A stretch of 64,000 bases of DNA, from NCBI GenBank assembly GCA_903878085.1, contig CAIRGJ010000036.1:1-64000 (forward strand), read 5' to 3'. Source of the DNA: an uncultured Hyphomicrobiales bacterium. GTDB lineage: Bacteria; Pseudomonadota; Alphaproteobacteria; Rhizobiales; Xanthobacteraceae. A model generated the notes under the pieces. The model did no database searches and was not told where the DNA came from. It saw only the letters and a program-made list of their open reading frames with translations. The position numbers were made by a program, and so were the translations under genes. Position 1 is the first letter of the stretch; every line of letters starts with the position of its first letter. Positions 7,848 through 16,190 of the stretch are shown here, in pieces.

Positions 7848-10391
7848 TCAATCGATCGGTGGAACAGCGAAAGCCTGCGGCGCCTCGCCGCGCTGCCAGG
7901 TTTCCCACATCGTCGTGTAGGCCGCCTCGAGATGCCGGGCGAAACGCGCGGGATCGAACAGCGGCACGGTGTTGCGGTTCTGCAGCAGGCGCTGCTTGAG
8001 TTCGCCTAATTGCGCCGGATCGCGCGCCAGCTTCAGCGCCAGCGCCTCGTAATCAGCCATGCTGGACGTCGCGAGTTCGGGGACGCGCGCGGCGCGCAAC
8101 AGGCTGGCCGCAACCCGCCCGGCAAAGGTGTGGCCTTCGCAGGTCAGAAGCGGCAAGCCGACCCACAGCGCGTCGCTCGCCGTGGTGTGGGCGTTACAGG
8201 GCAGCGTATCGAGGAACAGATCGGCCAGCGCGTGGCGCGCCAGGTGCTCCTCCGGCAGCATGCGGTCGGCGAACACCAGCCGCGCGGGCTCGATGCCGCG
8301 CTTCTGGGCCTCAAGCCGCAGGTTGCGCATCGAGCCGTCATTGTCGCCGAGCAGCCACAGCACGCTGCCCTCGACTTGATGCAAGAGCCGCATCCAGACG
8401 TCGAACATCGCCGGCGTGATCTTCCAATTGTTGTTGAAGCTGCAGAACACGAAGCCGCGTTCCGGCAGTCCGGCGGCGCTACGCGTCGGCACGTTCGGCG
8501 ACACTTTGCGATGCGTGTCGTTGACCTGATAGCTGTCCGGCAACTGCACGATCTTTTCGGAAAAGAACGGCGCGTCTTCGAACGGCGCCACGGTCTTGTC
8601 GGCGATGATGTAGTCCATCGCCCGGCTGCCCATCGTGCCGGGGTAACCGAGATAGCTCACCTGGATCGGCGACGGCCGGTATTCGAGAATCTCTGTCCGC
8701 GCGTCCTGAGTGTAGCCTTTGAGGTCGACGGCAATATCGATTTGCAGATCGTGCATGATCTGGGCGACGAGGCGGTCGCTGCTGGTGCGCACGTCGTGGA
8801 AATGGCTGAACGCGGCCATCAGGCGGCGCCGCATCTCGGTCTGGTCGTCGGTGCTGAACGAAATGGCGTGGGTCTCGAAGCGCGATTTGTCGTGGCGCTC
8901 GAACAGCTCGGCCATCAGGAATGCCGTGGCATGGGTGCGGAAATCGGCCGACAGATAAGCCACGCGGATCTTATCGTTGCGCCACTTCTGCCCGGTCCAT
9001 AGCGGCTGCGGCGGCCGCGGAATGCGGTTCTCGATGTAATTTCTGGCGCACTGCAATTGCAACGCCGGATCGTCGCTATAGCCGAACAGCACGAAGGGCG
9101 AAAACGCCGACTGGCCGCTGGCAACATGCGCGGCGATGTCGGGCGCCAAACGCTCGCGCCGCTCCCAGTCGCACAGATTGATGGCGCAGGAGGCCGCACC
9201 GCTGAAAGCGTGATCGTGGGTCGGATCGAGCGCCAGCACGTGATCGAAGTCGGCCTGCGCTTCCTCGAAGCGCTTGAGCTCCTGAAGCGTCTGCCCGCGA
9301 TTGTTGAGCGCATCGACATAATCCGGACGGATCGCCAGCGCGCGGTCATAGCTCGGCAGCGCCTCGTCGAGCCGCTTGAGCTCGTGCAGGATCATGCCGC
9401 GGTTCGACAGCGCCTCGATCATATCAGGACGCAGTTCCAGCGCGCGATCGTAACTCGCCAGCGCGTCGGCAAAACGTTTCAGCTCGCGCAGCGCATTGCC
9501 GCGATTGGCGTAAGCTTCGGCAAGGTTCGGCCGCACCGCGATCGCCTGGTCGTAGGCCTTCAGCGCTTCGTCATAGCGCTTGAGTTTCTCCAGCACATGG
9601 CCGCGATTATAGGTGGCTTCGACATTGCCCGGCGCCAGCGTGAGCACCTTGTCATAGCTCGCCAGCGCCTCGTCGTTGCGGCCGAGATCGGCGAGCAGGA
9701 CGCCGCGGTTGACGTAGCAAGGCACCAGAGCCGGCTGTGCCGCCAGCGCGCGGTCGTAACAGCCCAGCGCTTCGTCGAACCGTCCCAATTGCTTGAAGGC
9801 ATTGCCGCGATTGTAGAGCGCGTCGGCGTAATCCGGCCGCACCGCGACCGCGCGGTCGAAAGCCTTCAACGCGTCGTCGTAACGTTTGAGCTTGAGCAGC
9901 GCGTTGCCGCGGTTGGATAGCGCCTCGGCATAATTCGGCGTGATCGCCAGCGCCTTGCTGTAGCTCTCCAAGGCCTCGTCGTCGCGGCCGAGCGTGGCCA
10001 GCACGACGCCGCGGTTGTTGTGCGCTTCGGCGAATTTCGATTTCAGCTTGATGGCCTGATCGAAGCTGTCGATGGCGTCCTGATGGCGGCTGAGCGCGTT
10101 GAGCACGATGCCGTAGTTGAGCCAGACCTGCGGCGTCGGGGCTCTCGCCTTCATCGCCGCGCCGATCAGCCGCAGCGCCTCGGCCAGTTGGCCCTGCGCC
10201 AGCTTGATCAGGCCCAACAGGTGCAGCGCGTCGAAATGGTCGGGCCGCACCGCCAAAATCGCGGCATAAAGCCGCTCCGCCTCAGCCAGCCGCCCGGCCT
10301 TATGCAGCTCCAGAGCCTGGGCGCAGGTTTGCGGAATATTGAGCGGCATACCGTTGGACGGATTGGCGGTCGGCAACAGCGATGGCGGCAT
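7848..10391 (-). CDS. TPR-repeat O-GlcNAc transferase (SPINDLY/OGT-like, GT41)
   Basis: Probable UDP-sugar-dependent glycosyltransferase that modifies Ser/Thr of proteins; the bacterial target is unknown. The protein is 847 residues. Residues about 15-430 hold eleven or twelve TPR units, recognisable by repeated NRGN-LxxLxRxxEAL-YDRAL patterns every 34 residues. The C-terminal GT41 domain (about 475-830) contains SADFRTHATA, GYTQDARTEI, SYLGYPGTMG, CSFNNNWKITP and the DTLPCNAHTTASDALW plus GHTFAGRVAASLL blocks. These give confidence in the family. The start at 10391 has a weak ribosome site, and Met15 (10349) is an alternative. It is inserted between the sox structural genes and ccdA/soxSR. 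Confidence 0.92.
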   Translation of the reverse strand: MPPSLLPTANPSNGMPLNIPQTCAQALELHKAGRLAEAERLYAAILAVRPDHFDALHLLGLIKLAQGQLAEALRLIGAAMKARAPTPQVWLNYGIVLNALSRHQDAIDSFDQAIKLKSKFAEAHNNRGVVLATLGRDDEALESYSKALAITPNYAEALSNRGNALLKLKRYDDALKAFDRAVAVRPDYADALYNRGNAFKQLGRFDEALGCYDRALAAQPALVPCYVNRGVLLADLGRNDEALASYDKVLTLAPGNVEATYNRGHVLEKLKRYDEALKAYDQAIAVRPNLAEAYANRGNALRELKRFADALASYDRALELRPDMIEALSNRGMILHELKRLDEALPSYDRALAIRPDYVDALNNRGQTLQELKRFEEAQADFDHVLALDPTHDHAFSGAASCAINLCDWERRERLAPDIAAHVASGQSAFSPFVLFGYSDDPALQLQCARNYIENRIPRPPQPLWTGQKWRNDKIRVAYLSADFRTHATAFLMAELFERHDKSRFETHAISFSTDDQTEMRRRLMAAFSHFHDVRTSSDRLVAQIMHDLQIDIAVDLKGYTQDARTEILEYRPSPIQVSYLGYPGTMGSRAMDYIIADKTVAPFEDAPFFSEKIVQLPDSYQVNDTHRKVSPNVPTRSAAGLPERGFVFCSFNNNWKITPAMFDVWMRLLHQVEGSVLWLLGDNDGSMRNLRLEAQKRGIEPARLVFADRMLPEEHLARHALADLFLDTLPCNAHTTASDALWVGLPLLTCEGHTFAGRVAASLLRAARVPELATSSMADYEALALKLARDPAQLGELKQRLLQNRNTVPLFDPARFARHLEAAYTTMWETWQRGEAPQAFAVPPID

Positions 10392-10457
10392 GTCGGACTG
10401 GTCCCCACCCGCTTGGTAGGAAATGCCCTCTGAGTCGTCCAGACGGCCGGATTTCGC

Positions 10458-11192
10458 CTAGCCAATGCGGCCCAAGGCCGGAAAGGCCTCGATCAGCCAG
10501 AAGGCGATGGCCGGCATCTGGCCGGTAAAGATCAGGATACCGACAGCGATCAGGAACAGGCCCATCGCCTTCTCGATCAGATCGAGCCGGGCGCGGACCC
10601 GCGCGCTCCAGCGCATGAAACCGGCGGCAAAAAACGCCGCGACCAGGAACGGCAACCCGATACCGAGCGAATAGACCAAAAGCAGCCGCGCACCCTCGGC
10701 GGCGCTGTCGGCGGCGCCGGCTATCAGCAGGATCGCGGTCAGCACCGGGCCAACGCAGGGGCTCCAGCCAAAGCCGAAGGCCAGGCCGACCGCATAGGCC
10801 CCGAGCATTCCCGCCGGCTTGTTGGCCATGCCAGGGCGCGCGGTGCGGTCGAGCAGCGGGATCCGGATCGCGTGGAGAAAATGCAGCCCCATCAGCACCA
10901 ACAGTACGCCCGCGATGTATCCCAAGATGCCGAGGTGGGCGCCGACCGCCTGCCCGATCCAGGACGCCGTGGCGCCGAGCGCGACGAAGACCGTGCTGAA
11001 GCCTGCGACAAAGCACAGCGCCACCAGCAACACGCGGACACGCTGTTGCGCGCCGCCCTGCTCGCGCAACTGCTCGACCGAGACCCCGCCCATATAGGCG
11101 AGATAGGGCGGCACCAGCGGCAGCACGCAGGGCGAGGCAAAAGACAGCAGGCCGGCGACGAAGGCCCCGCCGGCGGTGACGTCGAGACTCAT
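10458..11192 (-). CDS. ccdA: CcdA-family thiol-disulfide transporter (SoxV-like)
   Basis: Polytopic membrane protein that passes reducing equivalents from cytoplasmic thioredoxin to periplasmic thioredoxin-like proteins. In sox clusters it is called SoxV and supplies SoxW. The protein is 244 residues with six predicted membrane segments. The two redox cysteines lie in the conserved FASPCVLPL (about 22) and GWSPCVGP (about 146) motifs. It starts at 11192 after an AAGGA site. It is divergent from the soxS-like gene, and a degenerate ATTC-N8-GAAT site lies between them. A role in cytochrome c maturation is the alternative assignment. Confidence 0.9.
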   Translation of the reverse strand: MSLDVTAGGAFVAGLLSFASPCVLPLVPPYLAYMGGVSVEQLREQGGAQQRVRVLLVALCFVAGFSTVFVALGATASWIGQAVGAHLGILGYIAGVLLVLMGLHFLHAIRIPLLDRTARPGMANKPAGMLGAYAVGLAFGFGWSPCVGPVLTAILLIAGAADSAAEGARLLLVYSLGIGLPFLVAAFFAAGFMRWSARVRARLDLIEKAMGLFLIAVGILIFTGQMPAIAFWLIEAFPALGRIG

Positions 11193-11227
11193 TCTATTGC
11201 TTCCTTGCGGAGCGCCGCTTCGTCGAC

Positions 11228-11247
11228 ATATTCGACATTATTGATAT
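11228..11247. promoter_or_regulatory. degenerate ATTC-N8-GAAT site between ccdA and soxS
   Basis: ATATTC-N8-TGATAT lies in the 112-base divergent gap. The left arm is identical to the one before soxY and the spacing is the same, but the right arm matches only in its last four bases. It is probably a weaker operator for the same regulator. Confidence 0.45.
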
Positions 11248-11304
11248 ATTTGGCCGCAGGCCACCATCGCCGTGTATCCGGACAGACGAAAGAGAATAAA
11301 GTTG

Positions 11305-11694
11305 GTGTCAAAATCTTTTTCTCAAATGCTTTCTTCTCGCCTCGCCCTGATCGGCGCGATGTTTATAGCGTTGAGCCTAACCAGCGCCCGCGCCGCCGAA
11401 CTGGTGATGTTCGAGCAGGCCGGCTGCATCTGGTGTGAATCCTTCAATCGCGAGATCGCGCCCATCTATGGCAAGACCGACGAAGGCCGCCGCGCGCCGC
11501 TGCGGCGCGTCGATGTTGCCGGCCCAGTGCCGCAGGACCTGGCGTTCATCGACGCCGAAAAGCTGACGCCGCTGTTTGTGCTGGTTGATCGGGGCCGCGA
11601 AATCGGCCGCATCCGCGGCTATCCCGGCGAAGACAACTTCTGGGGCCTGCTCGGCGTCCTGATCAAGAAACTCGATGCGCCTGGAACCGGTTGA
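11305..11694 (+). CDS. soxS: SoxS-like exported thioredoxin-fold protein
   Basis: Small periplasmic thiol protein, as found beside soxR in other sox clusters, where SoxS is reported to help reactivate SoxYZ. The product is 129 residues from a GTG at 11305, which is preceded by an AGAGA site. An ATG at 11326 and a GTG at 11272 are alternatives. A signal peptide (SSRLALIGAMFIALS) ends at ARAAE. The redox motif CIWC follows near residue 41 in MFEQAGCIWCESF. The cis-proline is in LTPLFVLVD. The gene is followed by the soxR-like regulator 95 bases downstream. Confidence 0.8.
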   Translation: MSKSFSQMLSSRLALIGAMFIALSLTSARAAELVMFEQAGCIWCESFNREIAPIYGKTDEGRRAPLRRVDVAGPVPQDLAFIDAEKLTPLFVLVDRGREIGRIRGYPGEDNFWGLLGVLIKKLDAPGTG

Positions 11695-11699
11695 AAAGC

Positions 11700-11716
11700 G
11701 TTTATTGGACATAAAC
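11700..11716. promoter_or_regulatory. palindrome before the soxR-like gene
   Basis: The inverted repeat GTTTAT-N5-ATAAAC begins 5 bases after the soxS stop and lies 73 bases before the soxR start. It differs from the ATTC-N8-GAAT sites. It may be a regulator site for soxR itself or a weak hairpin; no T-run follows. Confidence 0.3.
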
Positions 11717-11789
11717 AAAAAACGTTGCGCGCGCTCAACCAATTGTCTGTATTCTCCCCCGCGTCCGCATCGCGACCGTTGGTGTAAAA

Positions 11790-12134
11790 ATGGAATTGCA
11801 GCATCTCGACAGCCGCGACCACTCGCAAGAGCTTGATCGCATGTTGGGCAATGCGACGCGGGCGGCCGGTTTCCTCAAGGCGCTGGCGCATGAAAGCCGG
11901 CTGATGATCTTGTGCATTCTCGCCGAAGGCGAGAAGTCGGTGAGCGAGCTAGAGGACATCCTCAGCCTGCGGCAGCCGACAGTATCGCAGCAACTGGCGC
12001 GGCTGCGCGCCGACGGGCTGGTGTCAACGCGGCGCGACGGCAAGACGATCTATTACAATCTCGCCAGCGCCGAAGCCCGAGTCGTGATCGGCGCGATCTA
12101 CGACGTATTCTGCAAGAAAACCCGCAAGCGCTGA
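11790..12134 (+). CDS. soxR: SoxR/SqrR-type ArsR-family repressor
   Basis: Winged-helix ArsR-family regulator, 114 residues. The recognition-helix region is RQPTVSQQLARLRADGLV, followed by the wing RRDGKTIYYNLA. Cysteines at 42 (RLMILCILAEG) and 108 (YDVFCKK) are 66 residues apart, the pair used by SqrR/BigR proteins to sense persulfide through a polysulfide bridge. It has no metal-binding CXC motif of classical ArsR. By position it is the regulator of the sox cluster, acting on the ATTC-N8-GAAT sites (inference). It would be released when reactive sulfur species accumulate. Confidence 0.88.
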   Translation: MELQHLDSRDHSQELDRMLGNATRAAGFLKALAHESRLMILCILAEGEKSVSELEDILSLRQPTVSQQLARLRADGLVSTRRDGKTIYYNLASAEARVVIGAIYDVFCKKTRKR

Positions 12135-12234
12135 TCCTTCGCCGCGGCGCCCCCCGCTAGCTTTTGCCGTTGTTTCCCTCTATTGTGGTGTGTTATTTTT
12201 CCGCAACTTATTCGTGTTTCGGGGGAGACGCGTC

Positions 12235-13191
12235 ATGAGCCTGCGCCAGCACACCATCGGCATTTCAATATTCTGCCTCGTTGCGAGTGTCGCACCCGGC
12301 ACGCCCGCGCGCGCCGCGGTCAGCGACGCCGACGCCAAGAATGGCGTCGTCGAGTGCACGACGGCTCTGCTCAACGATCACAATCCGGGTATCGCCGACA
12401 AGCCGGACAAAGTTATCTGCTTCCAGGCCTACATCAGCAACTTCAACACCAAGCCGCGCGACGGTAAGCCGAAATTCCTCGGGGTACCGCATTGGGTGGC
12501 GCACCACGTCAAGCGCGCGGCCAATTCGCCGGAAAGCGGCGAGCGGCCCACCACCTGGTTCACCGTTCCCGATCTCGCCAAGCAGGGCATCGCGCCGACC
12601 AGCGACAGCTATGCTTTCTCATCCGCGTTCCGCAAGAAGCACAAGAACTGGTACGACCGCGGCCATCTGGCGCAAAAATATCTCGCCGAACGTCTCGGCC
12701 ACGACGCCGCCTGGTTCACCCACAACGTCGCCAACGCCGTGCCGCAACTGCACGTGTTCAACGCCGGCCCCTGGCTCACGCTCGAATGCATGACCGGAGC
12801 CTGGGCCAACAAATACGGCGAGGTCTGGATCGTCGCCGGTCCGGTGTTCACGAAGACAATGTCTTGGATGCGGTCCGACAATAAAAAAGCGGTGCTGCCG
12901 GTCGCCATTCCGCCCAAGGAGTTCAAGATCGTGCTGCGCAAGGACGGCGGCACGTGGGACGCGCTGGCTTTCGTTTATCCGCAGAACCACAAGACTTATG
13001 CCAAGGGGCCATTCGATCCGGAAATCTGGCTCAAGTCGGTGGCCGATATCGAGCAGATGACCGGCGAGCAATTCCTGTCCGGCCTGCCGAATGCGGCGGC
13101 GCTCAAGGCGAAGACCGCGGACAAACTCTGGCCGGTTGTAAAATCCGATTTCGACTCCGGCTGCGCCAAACAGGCGGCCGACGTGAAGTAG
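12235..13191 (+). CDS. exported DNA/RNA non-specific endonuclease (NUC1 family)
   Basis: Sugar-nonspecific secreted nuclease of the betabetaalpha-metal type. The product is 318 residues from an ATG at 12235 after GGGGGAGA. The longer frame to 12190 lacks such a site. A signal peptide covers about 1-28. The catalytic motif is YDRGHLA with the general-base His at 144. It is followed by the metal-ligand segment HNVANAVPQLHVFNAGPW. Probable roles are nutrient scavenging from extracellular nucleic acid or defence. It stands alone and converges on the creatininase-like gene with a 1-base gap. Confidence 0.87.
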   Translation: MSLRQHTIGISIFCLVASVAPGTPARAAVSDADAKNGVVECTTALLNDHNPGIADKPDKVICFQAYISNFNTKPRDGKPKFLGVPHWVAHHVKRAANSPESGERPTTWFTVPDLAKQGIAPTSDSYAFSSAFRKKHKNWYDRGHLAQKYLAERLGHDAAWFTHNVANAVPQLHVFNAGPWLTLECMTGAWANKYGEVWIVAGPVFTKTMSWMRSDNKKAVLPVAIPPKEFKIVLRKDGGTWDALAFVYPQNHKTYAKGPFDPEIWLKSVADIEQMTGEQFLSGLPNAAALKAKTADKLWPVVKSDFDSGCAKQAADVK

Positions 13192-13192
13192 C

Positions 13193-13993
13193 CTAGTTCG
13201 CCGCCTTGATCTGCTTGATCGCGGCGTCGATGCGGATGTCGAGCAGCCTCTTGCCGAGCTCAGCCGAGGCGCGCGCCGGCTCCCCGGAATGTCCTGGCGT
13301 TTCCTTGCGGGCATAACTGCCGAGCCGCGCCAGATCGACGCCATCCGGATGCACCGACATCAGCTCGGCAGTGTCGATCAGACCGGCGTGGCTGCCGATG
13401 GTGGCGTCGGTCTCGCCTTTGCCGCGCAAGAATGTCATCTGCGCCGCGTCGACATAATAATCCGAGACGTTGAGCACCTTGACCTGCCCGGCCCATTCGC
13501 GGTTGAGCTTGGCGGCGACCGCGGCCTGTGCCGCCTGATTGCCGCCGTGATCGCCGATCAGGCAGATGGTCTTGAAGCCGGCCGATTTGAGACTGCGCGC
13601 GATACCTTCGAGCGCTTGCGCGAACACCGGTTCGGGAAGGCCGAGGGTGCCGGGATACAGCATGTTGCCGGTCGGCGGCTGGTAGTCGCCTTCCGGCACG
13701 TAAGCCAGCACCGGCGCCACCAGCGCGTTGCCCAACTCCCTGGCGATGCGATTGGCTGCGGCGTGAACGATGTAATCGTGCTTGCCGAGCACCATGTGCG
13801 GGCCGTTCTGCTCGACGCCGCCCGACGGCACGATCGCAACGGTAACGCCGCGCTCGATGGCCACGCGCAGTTCGACCCAGGTCATGTCGGCCATCTCGAC
13901 GGTGACGGGCACAGGCTGGCTCGATGCGGCCGACGAAAGCGCCAGCGTGGCCACGCCGGCAACGAGGCAGACCGCTCGCAGTATGGATTGCAT
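13193..13993 (-). CDS. exported creatininase-family amidohydrolase
   Basis: Belongs to the creatininase/formamide hydrolase fold. The protein is 266 residues with a signal peptide (LVAGVATLALSSAAS). Metal-ligand motifs are visible: PSGGVEQNGPHMVLGKHDYI (about 56-75), GDHGGN near 148 and HAGLIDTAELM near 203. Most characterised members are cytoplasmic, so the export signal is a variation and the substrate is unknown. There is no creatine pathway gene nearby. Confidence 0.85.
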   Translation of the reverse strand: MQSILRAVCLVAGVATLALSSAASSQPVPVTVEMADMTWVELRVAIERGVTVAIVPSGGVEQNGPHMVLGKHDYIVHAAANRIARELGNALVAPVLAYVPEGDYQPPTGNMLYPGTLGLPEPVFAQALEGIARSLKSAGFKTICLIGDHGGNQAAQAAVAAKLNREWAGQVKVLNVSDYYVDAAQMTFLRGKGETDATIGSHAGLIDTAELMSVHPDGVDLARLGSYARKETPGHSGEPARASAELGKRLLDIRIDAAIKQIKAAN

Positions 13994-14059
13994 GTGAATG
14001 CTCCGCCTTACGACGGCAGCATCTTGGTGCCGATGCGTTTCCGCAGCGTTAAGACTTGC

Positions 14060-14993
14060 TCAGTCTTTCGCGGCCGGCACCGGCCCGTAGAACTGTCTCA
14101 TCAGCAGCGTGAAATAGCCGCCGGAATAGTTGCCGCCGGCGCGGGCGAAGGCGCGCGGCAGCCGGTTCCACGGCACTTCGGGCTGGTCGTGATGAACGCC
14201 ATGTAGATTGCTGTTGAGCATGAACAGCGCTGCCAGCCGTGAGGCGTAGGAATTATGCGCAGGCGCGCCGATGACGCCCGGCGTGTCGTAATGCGCCACA
14301 TTGTCCTGCAGCGACACGATCAGGCCGCGCAACGCCATGGTGCCGAGCAGAACCGGCCACCACGCGCCGTATAGATAAAACGCCCCCCCCGTAGACGAGA
14401 ATAACGAGGATCGAGTCCAGCCGGATCCGCGACAGCCGCCGGTCGAGGCCGCGGCGCAAGGCGCCGTGCAGCGTCAGGCTCATGGCTTCGTCATCCGGCA
14501 GCAGCCGCGACGCCACCCAGTAGATGACGCGACGCGGCAGCAGCATCAGCAGCGCCGACAGGATTTCGCGCACGTAAAGCCAGCCGACCAAACCGAAATA
14601 GAATTTCACGGTGGCGGCGATGCGGTTTGTGCCCGCCTCGATAACATCGACGCGGTCGAGCGCGTGCCGCGGAAAACGATGATGCGTCATATGGCCGAGG
14701 CGAATGGCGTCGAAGGAAATCCCGGAACAGATGGCGAGCGCGCGGCCGAACCAGACGTTCAAGTCGCGGCGGCGCACCAGCCGGCCGTGGATCGCCTCAT
14801 GCAGCAGCGCGCGGTTGAACGGCGTGGTCAACGACAGCAGCACCGCAATTACGCCGGCCAGCGGGGCGGCTTCGACCCCCGACTCCGGCATCAGAACGAT
14901 CGGAACGATGAGAAGCTGAATTGCTGCAATAGCGAAGGCGGTCGCCGTTAGAACGTTATTCAAGCGATAAGGGGGATTAACGCGGTCCATCAC
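14060..14993 (-). pseudogene. fatty acid desaturase, split by a +1 frameshift in a poly-G tract
   Basis: Membrane di-iron desaturase with all three histidine boxes: HEAIH (N-terminal part), HMTHH and HGVHH (C-terminal part). The first two boxes are in the frame starting at 14993. The third is in a different frame (14060-14338). The break is at an 8-base C run (14383-14390, G on the coding strand). Removing one base joins the halves through a natural sequence, VYGGAFYLYGAWWPVLLG, giving a product of about 310 residues. It may be an intact gene with a sequencing indel, a recent mutation or a phase-variable tract. Confidence 0.85.
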
Positions 14994-15126
14994 ACTACTT
15001 TTTACAACGTCCGGATAAGGACTTAGGCCAGCGTTAATATTTCATAAACATTCGTAAAACAACCAAAGAGATGCGACGGAGCGACGCGGATCGCTCCAAA
15101 TATTATTTTGCACTGCAGCGTATGTC

Positions 15127-16086
15127 TTAGTTTATCGACAGGCCGAGCGCCGTGACCATGGTGCCCCACTTGGTCACTTCGGCCTTAAACATGCTTTCCG
15201 CTTGCGTTTGCGTGCCGCTCAGCGGCTCGAAGCCGATCGACGTGAGCTTCTGTTGCAGTGCGGGGTCCTTCATCACGTCTTCGATGGTCGCATTAAGTAT
15301 GTCGACAATTGGTGCGCTGGTACCGGCCGGCGCGAACACACCAACCCATGACGAGGCCTCGAAGGGGTAACCTGCTTCGGCATAAGTCGGCACATTGGGA
15401 ACGACTGGCACGCGCTTGGCGCTGGCGACGCCGAGGCCTTTGAGTTTGCCGCTGGCGATTTGCGCCGCGGGGCCGCCACCCAATGTCGTTGCCAAGAGTT
15501 CGATCTGGTTGCCCATGACCGCGTTCATGGCCGGCGCGCCGCCTTTGAACGGCACGTGCACCGCCGAAATCTTGGCGTGCACCTTCAGAAAATACTCAGC
15601 GGCAATGTGCGAGCCGCTGCCGACGCCGGCGGTGCCGAAATTGATGCTCTTGCCTTGCGCCGCTTTGAGGAACTCGGCCAGGTTCTTCGCCGGATTACCC
15701 TCGCCGGTCGCGAGACATTCCGGGCTCGAGGCGACAATCGCGATCGATTTGAGATCGGTGGCGGCAAAGCCTTTGTTCGGCGTCAGCGTTTCGTTGATGG
15801 CGAGCGCGGTGGTGGTGACCAACAGCGTGTAGCCGTCGGGTGCGGCGCGCGCGACCGCGGCCGCTGCGATATTGCCGCCGGCGCCGCCGCGATTATCGAC
15901 GATGACAGTGCGGCCCAATTTCGCGCTGACGCCCTGCGCGACAAACCGCGCCACGGTGTCGGCGACGCCGCCCGGCGCGAAGGCGACCAGGAAGGTGATA
16001 TCGCGCGCCGGGTAGGTCTGCGCTTGCAGCGGACTGCCGGCGCCGGCCAGCATGACAAGACCAACGGCAAATTTCATCGCGCGCAT
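15127..16086 (-). CDS. Bug-family (TctC-like) solute-binding protein
   Basis: Periplasmic receptor of the tripartite tricarboxylate transporter (TTT) family, binding small carboxylates or related ligands. The product is 319 residues from the ATG at 16086. A signal peptide ends near PLQAQ, followed by the typical YPARDITFLVAFAPGG start, the GGAGGN loop and GSGSHIAAE. A G10 run on the coding strand (16094-16103) lies 7 bases before this ATG and is the apparent ribosome site. No TctA/TctB membrane genes are nearby, so it is an orphan receptor. Confidence 0.9.
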   Translation of the reverse strand: MRAMKFAVGLVMLAGAGSPLQAQTYPARDITFLVAFAPGGVADTVARFVAQGVSAKLGRTVIVDNRGGAGGNIAAAAVARAAPDGYTLLVTTTALAINETLTPNKGFAATDLKSIAIVASSPECLATGEGNPAKNLAEFLKAAQGKSINFGTAGVGSGSHIAAEYFLKVHAKISAVHVPFKGGAPAMNAVMGNQIELLATTLGGGPAAQIASGKLKGLGVASAKRVPVVPNVPTYAEAGYPFEASSWVGVFAPAGTSAPIVDILNATIEDVMKDPALQQKLTSIGFEPLSGTQTQAESMFKAEVTKWGTMVTALGLSIN

Positions 16087-16190
16087 CGCAAATCCCCCCC
16101 CCCGCCGCGCCATTCTTTGTTTGCTGCTTGACAGCGCGAGCCCGATCAATGCCATTCCGGCCGCCGCCTGACAAGATCGGCGATGCCCGT

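Noticed and set aside
7848-10391. TPR gene as part of the sox pathway
   Set aside because: All domains match GT41 glycosyltransferases; there is no sulfur-related motif, so only its location is notable.
14383-14390. Programmed ribosomal frameshift in the desaturase
   Set aside because: No slippery heptamer context or downstream structure is apparent; an indel explains it more simply.
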